Shown piece after piece: positions 1 through 7,636 of a DNA stretch of 15,718 nt (the stretch's first letter is position 1; each line of letters opens with the position of its first letter). The notes below the pieces were generated by a model, which saw nothing but the letters and a program-made list of their open reading frames with translations, was not told the origin of the DNA and did not search any database. The DNA is from Nitrospiraceae bacterium. GTDB lineage: Bacteria > Nitrospirota > Nitrospiria > Nitrospirales > UBA8639. The translations under genes and the position numbers were made by a program. Location: the NCBI GenBank assembly GCA_003523945.1, contig DOFS01000426.1:1-15718 (forward strand), written 5' to 3'.

Positions 1-5
1 GCCTT

Positions 6-35
6 TTGACATACACCCATACTAAGTGATACATC
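6..35 (+). promoter_or_regulatory. Candidate sigma-70 promoter of the toxin-antitoxin pair
   Basis: A perfect TTGACA lies at 6-11. After an 18-base spacer comes a weak -10, TACATC (30-35), preceded by the extended -10 dinucleotide TG at 27-28. Transcription would start only a few bases before the ATG at 43, and no Shine-Dalgarno sequence precedes that ATG, so the message could be nearly leaderless. CATAC at 18-22 and GTATG at 41-45 form a spaced inverted pair around the -10, a possible operator for the ribbon-helix-helix antitoxin. The -35 is clear; the -10 and the operator are inference. Confidence 0.35.
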
Positions 36-42
36 TATACGT

Positions 43-288
43 ATGAAGACAACTGTCGATATACCTCAGTCACTTCTTGATGAGGCAAAAAAGCTTGCGG
101 CCAATCATCGGACAACGGTAAAAGCCTTGATTGAGGAAGGGTTACGGCGTGTCATCAGCGAGCATCAACGTTCAGGGGTGTTTCGCCTTCGCAAGGCAAC
201 GTTTAAAGGAGAAGGTCTTCAGCCCGACATGGAAGCGGCGTCTTGGGAAACCATGAGGGACCGCGCCTATGAAGGTCGCGGAGGGTGA
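43..288 (+). CDS. VapB-like ribbon-helix-helix antitoxin
   Basis: This 81-residue protein would neutralise the PIN-domain toxin encoded immediately downstream and bind the operon promoter. The N-terminus (MKTTVDIPQSLLDEAKKLA) has the typical layout of the short VapB/DUF2191 antitoxins: a beta strand at residues 2-6 and then two helices (8-20 and about 23-38), as in ribbon-helix-helix DNA-binding proteins. The C-terminal half is polar and charged, as expected for the toxin-wrapping tail. The ATG at 43 is the only sensible start and has no recognisable Shine-Dalgarno sequence. The stop codon overlaps the GTG start of the toxin gene in the 4-base GTGA arrangement, indicating translational coupling. 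Family assignment is by sequence pattern; the exact antitoxin subfamily is uncertain. Confidence 0.8.
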   Translation: MKTTVDIPQSLLDEAKKLAANHRTTVKALIEEGLRRVISEHQRSGVFRLRKATFKGEGLQPDMEAASWETMRDRAYEGRGG

Positions 289-719
289 TTGCGGTTGACA
301 CCAATATCTTGGTGTATGCCCATCGGGAAGATTCTCCCTGGCATGAATTAGCCTATCAACATCTGACCACCCTGGCAGAAGGCGCCATTCCATGGGCTAT
401 TCCCTGGCCTTGTCTGCATGAGTTTCTGGCGATTGTAACGCACCCGCGAATCTTTAAACCTCCCACACCCTTAACTATCGCCTGTGAGCAAGTGGATGCA
501 TGGTTAGAATCTCCACGAGTCTTACCTCTTTCAGAAACAAATGGGTATTGGCTTGTCCTACGGCAAGCGTTATTAGAGGGAAAAATTCAAGGTCCTCTCG
601 TCCATGATGCCCGCGTGGCAGCTCTTTGCCGTCATCATGGCATTCAAGAGTTGTGGACAGCAGACCGTGACTTCAGTAGATTTTCCACTCTTGCTCCCCG
701 CAACCCCCTTCTCCAATAG
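285..719 (+). CDS. PIN-domain ribonuclease, VapC-type toxin
   Basis: This 144-residue protein has the normal length of a VapC toxin, a Mg-dependent endoribonuclease that cleaves RNA (often tRNA or rRNA) and blocks translation when the antitoxin is degraded. The four PIN acidic positions are visible: D5 in VDTN, E46 in HEF, D108 in HDARVAALC, and D127 with D129 in TADRDF. The catalytic site therefore looks intact. The start is GTG at 285, overlapping the antitoxin stop; GAAGG about ten bases upstream could serve as ribosome binding site. The TNILVYAHREDSPWH beginning and the HDA...TADRDF end match the PIN toxins annotated as TA-system VapC or PIN-domain-containing nucleases. RNA target unknown. 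Genes downstream of it are decayed, so this pair may be what stabilises the islet. Confidence 0.85.
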   Translation: MIAVDTNILVYAHREDSPWHELAYQHLTTLAEGAIPWAIPWPCLHEFLAIVTHPRIFKPPTPLTIACEQVDAWLESPRVLPLSETNGYWLVLRQALLEGKIQGPLVHDARVAALCRHHGIQELWTADRDFSRFSTLAPRNPLLQ

Positions 720-744
720 ACTTACGCCAACCAGGTTACAAACT

Positions 745-1040
745 TCAAGCCGTGCAGCCATACGAGCCTTGGGCGGAAAGGTTGAGCTTGAGATGGAACC
801 TGGACGTGGGGTACACGCCCTCTTGGCGGATATACTCGATAGTTCCAGTAAGACCGATGAGGATAATGTCTTGGTCTCTTGGTCGCCTGAGTGCAGGTAG
901 ACTTGAATCTTATGGTTAATTTCGGTTGAACGATTGCCAGGGGAACGTACTTCTTCAACAAGGTCATGGCTACGAAACCGAATCCGGCGAAGTCCCAGGT
1001 GCGAATCGGATGTCTCAGGGCAGGGGGCAAAGAGAGAGTG
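745..1040 (-). pseudogene. Decayed Uma2-family (DUF820) gene remnant
   Basis: No intact ORF covers this stretch, but two minus-strand frames join into one Uma2-like C-terminal half. From about 1040 down to 871 one frame reads RSHDLVEEVRSPGNRSTE followed by INHKIQVYLHSGDQE, which resembles the Uma2 core (PDLVVEVLSPGN...KVEEYLEAGVxEVW). From 870 to the stop at 745-747 another frame continues with DIILIGLTGTIEYIRQEG and a YPTSRFHLKLNLS tail, matching the next Uma2 segment. A frameshift near 870-878 separates them and the N-terminal half is not recognisable. Uma2 proteins are PD-(D/E)XK nuclease-fold proteins. The family call rests on remembered sequence pattern. Confidence 0.5.
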
Positions 1041-1135
1041 GCTGAATAAATAGAATCATCAACAGAGGAGTGGTGTGTCCACTTGCCAGAGCCTCCTAAC
1101 GGGCGACCTAATATCAATTGAAATTCAATTCAGTG

Positions 1136-1300
1136 TTATGTATTTCCATTTTTTTCCGCATCCTCCAGCAATGCCACTACTTCATCATGTCCCCGACGTC
1201 GAGCTACTGATAACGCCGTATCGGCTGGTTCGAGCCCCATCAATCAAAGGATCGCTCGTACGAGCAAGAATGAGTGAAGAAGTTCTACAACTACTTCAAA
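1136..1300 (-). pseudogene. Ankyrin-repeat protein C-terminal remnant
   Basis: In a single minus-strand frame, residues read NLFEVVVELLHS, then an in-frame TGA, then LEPADTALSVARRRGHDE followed by VVALLEDAEKNGNT and a TAA stop at 1136-1138. 'DTALSVARRRGHDEVVALL' is a good ankyrin helix-turn-helix (T-A-L-x-x-A-x-x-x-G-H-x-x-V-V-x-L-L), and FEVVVELL is the end of the preceding repeat. The longest uninterrupted piece is only 34 codons (ATG at 1240). The in-frame stop and missing N-terminus make it a remnant, not a functional gene. No ribosome binding site was seen for the 34-codon piece. Confidence 0.5.
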
Positions 1301-1417
1301 AAGATTGAAAATGGCGGTGGGGATTGTTTTTTGGTACCTTAAGGCTCGCTACCGCACTAAATCACGCTGGAGCCAACGGCTCGTTCATTGTTATTAATCA
1401 TCACGCAAAAACTGTCC

Positions 1418-2806
1418 ATGAATGTACCTGTCCTTCTGATTCCTGTCGAAAATCAAGTTCGTGAACTTGACGCCAAACTTCTTTTAAGCTGCCTGGCCGC
1501 TCGGAACCATTTTTCGGTCATCTTCGGGTCGAAGTCGGAAATGGAAAATACGATGTACCGGTATCCGAGGGGGATCTATCTGGCTAAATCGTTTGCTCCC
1601 CAAAACCTCAAGATGCTGCGCCTCATCAAGGGATTGGGACACACGATCGTGGCCTGGGATGAAGAGGGATTGATTCATTATCCACCAGAGGTCTATTGGG
1701 GAAGGAGGATTACCCCGGCGATTTTACCCTATGTGGACCACATTATTGCCTGGGGCGATGACAACGTTGAATTATTAGAAGGCTATCGAAACCCATTTCC
1801 TGTCCCTCTCCATAACTTAGGGAATCCGCGAGGAGACTTTTTGAGACCGGAACTCCGCAGCTATTACAGCGGACACGTTCAGGAACTCAGAGATCAATAC
1901 GGTCACTTCATCCTGATCAACTCCAACTTTCCCTCCGTGAATTCTTTTGATCCCGAGTTGCAGTTGGCCCAATTGGACTCGGCCGGTGAACGACTCACCC
2001 TCGCTAAGGGAAGCCAGGGCATGCCGGAAGATTTTGCGAAAGGGCGGTTTGCCTACAAATACAGGCTTTTTAAAGCTTTTCAGGACATGGCGAGGGAGCT
2101 GAGCGCCACATTTTCCGACACCACCATTCTTATTCGACCTCATCCTTCCGAAAGTTTTACCCCATGGCTGGAACTCGCCAAACATTCATCCAATATTATT
2201 GTCAAAAACGAAGGGAACGTCTTGCCCTGGATCTTAGCCAGTTCCGTCCTCATTCATAATGGGTGTACAACCGGGGTGGAAGGATATGCGCTCGGGAAAC
2301 CCATCCTGATGTACCAACCTTTCCCCCATGAGGAGTTTGAATCAAATCTTCCCAATCAACTCAGCCAACCTTGCATGAACCTGAAAGAACTTGTTGAAGC
2401 GATCACCCGACTCAAAGATCACCCACCTCCTCTTGAGGCTCAAAGCCCAAGGGTGAGATTAGGAAAATATCTCGCCGCCATGGATGGCCCGTTGGCTTCG
2501 GAACGAATTGTCGAGTTACTTTCCCGTGTCGCCCATACGTCACATTCCAAGGGCAAGAATCATCTTCTGTATTACCGGTCGTTTGCCAAAAGCTGGATGC
2601 GACACAGAAAAAAGCGCAACCACCAGAAAAAAGGGACGTTACGATATAGCCAGGCGTTTCAGACCCAACGTTTTCCTGACATTCACACGGCAGACCTGCA
2701 AGCAAAACTGGGCATCCTCAAGGGCATCTTGCCATTTGATAACTTGCTTTCTATTACGCCAATAGGAAAAAATATGTTCAAGATTTCTGAATCGCCGGAA
2801 GGTTAA
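1418..2806 (+). CDS. Surface carbohydrate biosynthesis protein (GT-B-like)
   Basis: This 462-residue protein resembles the family annotated as surface carbohydrate biosynthesis protein, found in polysaccharide loci and distantly related to capsule-type GT-B transferases. The N-terminus (VLLIPVENQVRELDAKLLL) and PRGIYLAKS at residues 50-58 are hallmark segments. RPHPSE at 240-245 and the glycine-rich IHNGCTTGVEGYALGKP at 279-295 resemble the two C-terminal nucleotide-sugar-binding segments of KpsC/LipB and CDP-glycerol transferase-like enzymes. The last 70 residues are basic and polar and match nothing I know. No signal peptide or membrane segment is present, so it is cytoplasmic. I chose ATG at 1418 over an in-frame TTG at 1388 because the family begins at this point; neither has a strong ribosome binding site. 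It is followed 36 bases later by the 2OG oxygenase gene, probably co-transcribed. Sugar donor and acceptor unknown. Confidence 0.75.
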   Translation: MNVPVLLIPVENQVRELDAKLLLSCLAARNHFSVIFGSKSEMENTMYRYPRGIYLAKSFAPQNLKMLRLIKGLGHTIVAWDEEGLIHYPPEVYWGRRITPAILPYVDHIIAWGDDNVELLEGYRNPFPVPLHNLGNPRGDFLRPELRSYYSGHVQELRDQYGHFILINSNFPSVNSFDPELQLAQLDSAGERLTLAKGSQGMPEDFAKGRFAYKYRLFKAFQDMARELSATFSDTTILIRPHPSESFTPWLELAKHSSNIIVKNEGNVLPWILASSVLIHNGCTTGVEGYALGKPILMYQPFPHEEFESNLPNQLSQPCMNLKELVEAITRLKDHPPPLEAQSPRVRLGKYLAAMDGPLASERIVELLSRVAHTSHSKGKNHLLYYRSFAKSWMRHRKKRNHQKKGTLRYSQAFQTQRFPDIHTADLQAKLGILKGILPFDNLLSITPIGKNMFKISESPEG

Positions 2807-2842
2807 CATCTCACCAAACCCCTGGAAACCATGGGAGAAAAC

Positions 2843-3733
2843 ATGTGGCCCAACCTCTTTAAACGGACGCCGAAGCTTGATCTTGATCCGGAAAGGGCTC
2901 AGCAAACAATGGCCTTGTTTGATGAAAAACAAGGCTATCAATCGTACGCCAAAAGATGTCAAACGGCCTTCTCGGGGACCACGAATTCTGCCCCTAGCCT
3001 CCTGAAACAACAAGGAGTCGAGCACCTGCAGGTGTTGAGTGAACAGGACGCATCCTCATTTTTAGCCCAAGCACTCTCGTTAGCCGAGGAGACCATTTCA
3101 AAACAGGAAATTGACTATTCCGAGATTTTGCTTATTCGAGACAAGGTCTTCCTGGACACGTGGTTTCACAAAATATTCACGCCCGCCCTCACATCAACAC
3201 TCACCAATTACTTTGAAAGTGAGTTTTCCATTTACTGGTATACCTTCCTCCGGGCAAAACCAGCCGTCGGAGCCACGCGTTCCTTTCTTTGGCATTGCGA
3301 CAAAGGCCCATCCGCTCATCTGAAAATTCTTTTGTACTTAAACGATGTTCAAGAGCATCAAGGAAACACCATTTTCTTGAATCGGGCCACGACCACGCGA
3401 TTTGCCCAAAGCGGATATGTCTTTGGGTCGGTCAAAAAGCGAATGGATGATTTATCTGAATTAGCCAGACAGGAAGGAATTTCCCTTCAACCACAGTCAT
3501 GGGACCTAAAAGCGGGAGAGGGGATCGCCTTCGAGCCTTCCCAAGTTCTCCATAAAGGCATCTTACCTTCAACAGGGTATCGATACGTCCTGGCATTCTG
3601 TCTCTTACCCAGTCCCCTCCCCTGGGACATGGCCTTTCGAAACAATCACCACGAAGGATTCAGCTCCAGCTACACCTGGCACTCCAACGCCCAAGAGATT
3701 TGGTCCCTAATTCAACAAGCCCCCAACACTTAG
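2843..3733 (+). CDS. 2OG-Fe(II) dioxygenase-like protein
   Basis: This 296-residue protein carries the signature of non-haem iron, 2-oxoglutarate-dependent dioxygenases of the phytanoyl-CoA hydroxylase type. H151-C-D153 sits in SFLWHCDKGP. The distal H237 is in PSQVLHKGI, and R247 in GYRYVL would bind the 2-oxoglutarate carboxylate. Between them, ILLYLNDVQEHQGNT is the usual strand-turn after the HxD motif, so the active site looks complete. No signal peptide or membrane segment was seen. I chose ATG at 2843 because GGGAG (2833-2837) lies five bases upstream; the in-frame ATG at 2831 has poorer spacing. The close position behind the surface carbohydrate gene suggests one operon and a role in hydroxylating a sugar, sugar nucleotide or lipid precursor. 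The substrate is inference. The N-terminal 90 residues are unassigned. Confidence 0.7.
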   Translation: MWPNLFKRTPKLDLDPERAQQTMALFDEKQGYQSYAKRCQTAFSGTTNSAPSLLKQQGVEHLQVLSEQDASSFLAQALSLAEETISKQEIDYSEILLIRDKVFLDTWFHKIFTPALTSTLTNYFESEFSIYWYTFLRAKPAVGATRSFLWHCDKGPSAHLKILLYLNDVQEHQGNTIFLNRATTTRFAQSGYVFGSVKKRMDDLSELARQEGISLQPQSWDLKAGEGIAFEPSQVLHKGILPSTGYRYVLAFCLLPSPLPWDMAFRNNHHEGFSSSYTWHSNAQEIWSLIQQAPNT

Positions 3734-4248
3734 AGCCATCTGCCTTACCTGTACCGTTTACTTTCCCTACGGCTGAAACCCGCGATCATCCCGGCAGTCG
3801 TTTTCACTTCGCAATTTGGTTTGTTCAGTCAATATTCGGGGTTGTGAGGCCGCGGATAACGGCTCTTTCCCTGCCAAAACTCAAGGCCCCCTGCCAGATT
3901 GCGTTTCTCCTTCTCTCTCAATACATGTCAATACTCCTTCGTCTGTTCCCCTCCCAATTAGGGCACATTACTCTTTCGTAATCTTTTGTTCAGGCTCAGA
4001 TAATCTTTGCCAGGCATGTTGAACCTGGATAGAAACGAATGCTGCAGTATTTGGAAAGAAAATGAGAATGCTGATTTCATTTATTCAAAGAAACAACTCA
4101 TCCTTCTGTGTGCCAAGAGAAAAAAATATGCGTACCCGTTCCTTTGACATAACTGTTTTTGTATGATCTGATGGCTATGGCATGAAAAATCTCCCCTTGG
4201 ACTAATGAATCTGTCCAATACCATTTTTTATTGCAAGCAAGTCACGCA
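3734..4248 (+). other. 515-base gap with no supported gene
   Basis: Short frames exist here but show no family pattern and are rich in Pro, Ser and Cys, as expected of noncoding DNA. No tRNA, IS end or strong terminator hairpin was seen. The only structure worth naming is the promoter candidate at 4144-4172, which would drive the next gene. The gap probably splits the plus-strand run into two transcription units. Confidence 0.6.
4144..4172 (+). promoter_or_regulatory. Candidate extended -10 sigma-70 promoter
   Basis: Perfect TTGACA at 4144-4149, a 17-base spacer, then TCTGAT at 4167-4172 (4 of 6 to consensus), with TG at 4164-4165 giving an extended -10. It lies about 77 bases upstream of the FkbM-type methyltransferase start and could drive the 4249-6192 gene pair. 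It is supported by pattern only. Confidence 0.4.
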
Positions 4249-5040
4249 ATGCAACGCCTCGTCAGGAAAATAAAGAAGGTGTACTACCGGCAACGGGGCT
4301 CTTTTCCGGCTACAATCGACGGGGTTCCCTTCACATGCGATCCCTATCATGTCAAATTCTGGAATGCCGTCAGCAAGGGAAAGTGGGAGCCCCATACCTT
4401 GAGTATTTTATCAAGGTACTTGAACTCCCAATCCATTTATTGTGATATCGGAACGTGGATCGGCCCTACCGTGTTACATGCTTCGACCAAATGCAAAAAA
4501 GTCTATTGCTTTGAGCCAGACAGGATTTCCTATCGGTATCTCCTTGAAAATTTACAACACAACAATATTCTCAATGTCATACCCTTTAATCTGGCAATTA
4601 CCCCACAGGACAGCGTTATTAAAATCGGAACCTTCGCCAAATCGTTCGGGAGAAGTAAAACCAGTGTCCTCAAAGGCACTGATGACAATGCCGTATTCTG
4701 CCCCGGATTAAGCCTCAAGACAGTGCTTCAATCCTTTAACCTTGAAAAGATCGATTTCCTAAAAATCGACATCGAAGGTGGTGAATTCTCATTAATTCCT
4801 AGCCTGGAGACCTATCTCAAAGAGCAACATCCTCTACTCTATCTCTCTACTCACCCACAATTTTTAGCTTCTCAGGCAAGAGCAGAACACATGAAAAACT
4901 TATTAAACAGTTTGACCATGTATGACCACTGGTACGACTCTTCCTTACATGCCGTGGACCCCTCAGATCTTCTGTCCCCTGACTACCTTACCAAAGGCCA
5001 TGAGTTGTTTTTGATGGCCGGAAAACAAAAGGATTTTTAG
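4249..5040 (+). CDS. FkbM-family SAM-dependent methyltransferase
   Basis: This 263-residue protein is a Rossmann-fold methyltransferase of the FkbM type, which usually O-methylates sugars or polyketides. Motif I is CDIGTWIG at residues 65-72. The acidic end of strand 2 is FEPD at 88-91, where the ribose of SAM binds. FLKIDIEGGEF at 170-180 is the signature strand of the FkbM family. Length is typical. An in-frame TTG occurs at 4231, but I chose ATG at 4249; neither has a clear ribosome binding site. No membrane segment is seen, so it acts in the cytoplasm. With a GT92-like gene 81 bases downstream on the same strand, methylation of a glycan residue is the likely job. The acceptor is unknown. 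Confidence 0.8.
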   Translation: MQRLVRKIKKVYYRQRGSFPATIDGVPFTCDPYHVKFWNAVSKGKWEPHTLSILSRYLNSQSIYCDIGTWIGPTVLHASTKCKKVYCFEPDRISYRYLLENLQHNNILNVIPFNLAITPQDSVIKIGTFAKSFGRSKTSVLKGTDDNAVFCPGLSLKTVLQSFNLEKIDFLKIDIEGGEFSLIPSLETYLKEQHPLLYLSTHPQFLASQARAEHMKNLLNSLTMYDHWYDSSLHAVDPSDLLSPDYLTKGHELFLMAGKQKDF

Positions 5041-5121
5041 AATAACCCCTAAAAATGCAGTGGAAGGGCCACTTTAGACAGATTCCAAACATCTTGTGTT
5101 CATTGCACTCTATTGCAAGAC

Positions 5122-6192
5122 ATGAAAATGAGAAATTGGAAAATCATCGCGGACTTTTTTAATTGGTCACGCATCCCGCAACCTCCAAGAAAAATTCCCA
5201 TAGTTCTGTACAACCAGAACCAAAAGAGAGCGGCACCCATCATGTCTCAAAAGAAGGGGGAAAATGCTCTCTCGAAATGGAAGGATTCGGCCTCTACCGG
5301 CCATTACCTGACAGCTTGTGCCATCATTAAAAATGAAGCGCCCTATCTCAAAGAGTGGCTTGAATTTCACAAATTAACGGGAATTGAAAAATTTCTGCTG
5401 TATGATAACGGGAGTACCGATCATACGAGAGAAGTGTTATTACCCTATCTCGAATCGGGTTTTGTTGAAATTATTCCCTGGGAAAATTTCTTGCAGGGTG
5501 CCAATCATCAACATTTGGCTTACGCCCATTGTTGTATCCATATGGCCCATAAGACGGAGTGGTTGGCTTTCCTTGATGCCGATGAGTTTCTCTTTTCTCC
5601 TGAAGGATCACCCATCTCAAAAACCTTAAACGACATGGAGGAATTCCCGGCAATTGGAGTGTTTTTATACTGTTTCGGTCCTTCAGGTCATCTCGTAAGA
5701 CCCGAGGGACTCGTCATTGAAAACTACACGTTTCGCCTAGCTGAAGATGACTGGCAAAACCGCCAATACAAATCCATTGTTCGCCCCCACCTTATTCGAA
5801 GTGTGATCAGCGCCCAAAGGTTTCACCATATACTCAACAACATTCCAGCATACGATGAAACAGGAAAGCCTCTTCTGCACAGCACGCAACACACCCACAC
5901 GTCCAAGAGGCTTTGCATTAACCATTACGCGGCCAAGTCTCTTGAAGAGCTTGAGGTGAAAATTCAGCGCCCGTATTTTTGGAATTTAGGGAAGACCGAC
6001 AAACGAAGAAGGGAAAAGTTAAAGCAGCATACAAAGCTGACTGAGGCGAATATTCAAGATCTCACCATTACACGCTTTGTTCCGGCATTACGACGAGCGA
6101 TGAGCCAGCCATTGCGCCCTCTCGTCCAAAACCCGCGGCCCAAAACCACATGTATAGAGAATTCAAAAGAGTCTGTCCTGGAGAATGTTTAG
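5122..6192 (+). CDS. Glycosyltransferase, GT92/GT2-like
   Basis: This 356-residue protein has a GT-A fold transferase domain starting near residue 62. CAIIKNEAPYLKEWLEFH is the characteristic opening of GT92 (DUF23-like) and related GT2 enzymes. YDNGSTD at 94-100 follows, and the metal-binding DxD motif appears as FLDADEF at 150-156. Conserved-looking aromatic and His residues follow to about residue 280, and the last 50 residues are basic and probably disordered. No signal peptide or membrane segment is present. The start ATG at 5122 gives a 60-residue N-terminal extension; an internal ATG at 5242 (MSQKKGENA) would remove most of it and remains possible. The gene follows the FkbM methyltransferase and ends 32 bases before a convergent minus-strand methyltransferase. 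Donor and acceptor sugars cannot be read from the sequence. Confidence 0.8.
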   Translation: MKMRNWKIIADFFNWSRIPQPPRKIPIVLYNQNQKRAAPIMSQKKGENALSKWKDSASTGHYLTACAIIKNEAPYLKEWLEFHKLTGIEKFLLYDNGSTDHTREVLLPYLESGFVEIIPWENFLQGANHQHLAYAHCCIHMAHKTEWLAFLDADEFLFSPEGSPISKTLNDMEEFPAIGVFLYCFGPSGHLVRPEGLVIENYTFRLAEDDWQNRQYKSIVRPHLIRSVISAQRFHHILNNIPAYDETGKPLLHSTQHTHTSKRLCINHYAAKSLEELEVKIQRPYFWNLGKTDKRRREKLKQHTKLTEANIQDLTITRFVPALRRAMSQPLRPLVQNPRPKTTCIENSKESVLENV

Positions 6193-6224
6193 TTTGAATC
6201 CTTTAGGCTTTCAGCTTGGCACCG

Positions 6225-7166
6225 TCACACCTTCCCTAGAACTAACCCCGCGCCAAGCGTCAATTTCTGCGGAAAATCTTTGTAGGTCATGAGGACCTGA
6301 ATCCCAAATTTCTGCAATTGTTCATGCGGCAAGGAAAAGTAGTCCTTGGCCCCCACATAATTTCGCCGCAACGCATCCTGGTTAAATTCGGCAAATGGCT
6401 CAAGCAACATCACATGCGTTTTGGCCACTCGTTGAATCTCTGCGACGGCAGCATCCCGCAAGCTTTCCATTTGCTCAAGGGCCAATCGGGTAAACACCAG
6501 ATCGAAACTGGAATCTGCGAAGGGCAGCGACCGGGCATCACCCTGGCGGAAATCGATCTTGCGCCATTTCTCAAGATTTCCCACTTCCCAAGGACAAAAC
6601 TTGACGAGGGTCTCAGGAAATGTTTTTGCTTGTTGAACACTTTTGGCCGTCGCCACCCCCTTTTCCGTCAGCTCCACTCCCTGCATAGCAATATCAGGAA
6701 ACTTACTCGCCAAAACAAAGAGATTCAGTCCATTGCCACATCCCACTTCCAGGATGGAACGCGGTCGGATCGCTTCAATAACATCCGCCATGTAATGCAA
6801 ATGCACACGGGACAACCCACCACGCCGAACCTTTAAAATTTCCTCCCCCCAGGCTACTAATGACGCTTCCTTGGGTTGAAGAGGTTCTTGCGGGTTCGGC
6901 CAGCCTTGAGTTTCCCAGGTGGTCGAGTAACTCTCGAACACGTACTCCTGATTTCTGGCCCCTCGCAACATCGGTGGGAGACTTCTCGCATTCGGAAGCC
7001 AACCCAAAAGACGCCTCTGCCAGCGTCGTTTTTTCCATCGATTCTCCAGCTTATTGATTTCCCCCGTTATCTGGGGGTCCTGGCGAGTGCCTCGTTGGAC
7101 AATGTAGGGCTCTAGAATGCTTGAAACCACATTCGGATCCAGGCGAATATTTTTGAGGTCTTCCAT
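6225..7166 (-). CDS. Class I SAM-dependent methyltransferase
   Basis: This 313-residue protein contains a Methyltransf_11-type Rossmann domain in its middle: motif I is ILEVGCGNGLN (E140 to G145 at the core), followed by GVELTEKGV after strand 2, QGDARSLPF at about 209-216 and SFDLVFTRLALEQ at 220-232. About 130 N-terminal residues precede the domain and carry the basic, aromatic segment NRWKKRRWQRRLLGWLP; I do not recognise them. I chose ATG at 7166 because AGAAGG lies four bases upstream; the in-frame ATG at 7199 has no such site and would add 11 residues. The gene converges on the GT92-like gene and faces away from the 7727 oxygenase gene. Probable substrate is a glycan or lipid precursor, by context only. 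Confidence 0.8.
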   Translation of the reverse strand: MEDLKNIRLDPNVVSSILEPYIVQRGTRQDPQITGEINKLENRWKKRRWQRRLLGWLPNARSLPPMLRGARNQEYVFESYSTTWETQGWPNPQEPLQPKEASLVAWGEEILKVRRGGLSRVHLHYMADVIEAIRPRSILEVGCGNGLNLFVLASKFPDIAMQGVELTEKGVATAKSVQQAKTFPETLVKFCPWEVGNLEKWRKIDFRQGDARSLPFADSSFDLVFTRLALEQMESLRDAAVAEIQRVAKTHVMLLEPFAEFNQDALRRNYVGAKDYFSLPHEQLQKFGIQVLMTYKDFPQKLTLGAGLVLGKV

Positions 7167-7497
7167 AATCCCTTCTCTCCCATCAAGGAATGAATTCATC
7201 TTATAGCACCGGCCATTTCATTGGCGTTGTGTCTTACGGGTTCATTTGCAACCTTCATTCGGCCTGAGCCCATCGAGGTGTGAAACAGGTCAATGGATTG
7301 CGTTGATGGTTCGGCAAGCCTGCCCTGAGGTTGACGACACACTCACCACAAACGGCCTGTAAGGTGGTTGATGGGACGGTTGCATTCGTTGCCTTCCTAC
7401 CCTGGATCCTCATGGGCATTGTTCCCTCATACCTCTATAGGGGTTAGGCGGCAACTAGGACGCTGACTATACCATTCGGCTTATGCATTGACTAGGT

Positions 7498-7528
7498 GGG
7501 ATGGTCAACTCATTCAAAGAACCATCCC
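7498..7528. repeat. Inverted repeat, 8-bp perfect arms
   Basis: GGGATGGT at 7498-7505 pairs exactly with ACCATCCC at 7521-7528 across a 15-base loop. There is no T-run after either arm, so it is not a standard intrinsic terminator. It could be a regulator site or an RNA hairpin. Confidence 0.4.
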
Positions 7529-7636
7529 CTTCAGATAAAATTGAATTTCTAGGAAATGGTCAATGGAACCAATCAGCCGCATCGGCCCGAGCCCTCTACA
7601 CCCTGCCGATAGAATGCCCATTAAAAATAGTTGCAT

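Noticed and set aside
604..900. 98-codon plus-strand frame overlapping the PIN toxin and the Uma2 remnant
   Set aside because: Out of frame with the toxin and antisense to the remnant; no motif.
1370..1382. GAGCC-AAC-GGCTC hairpin upstream of the 1418 gene
   Set aside because: Only five base pairs and no T-run directly after it; too weak to call a terminator.
3700..4022. Two overlapping plus-strand frames of 93 and 68 codons in the gap after the oxygenase gene
   Set aside because: The first overlaps the end of the real gene out of frame; both have low-complexity composition and no motif.
5049..5077. AGTGG/CCACT hairpin with outer CTAA/TTAG between the FkbM and GT92 genes
   Set aside because: Short stem with a bulge and no T-run; not a convincing terminator, and the two genes are probably co-transcribed.
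6318..6836. 172-codon plus-strand frame opposite the methyltransferase
   Set aside because: It lies wholly inside the minus-strand methyltransferase, whose motifs are clear; the antisense frame has none.
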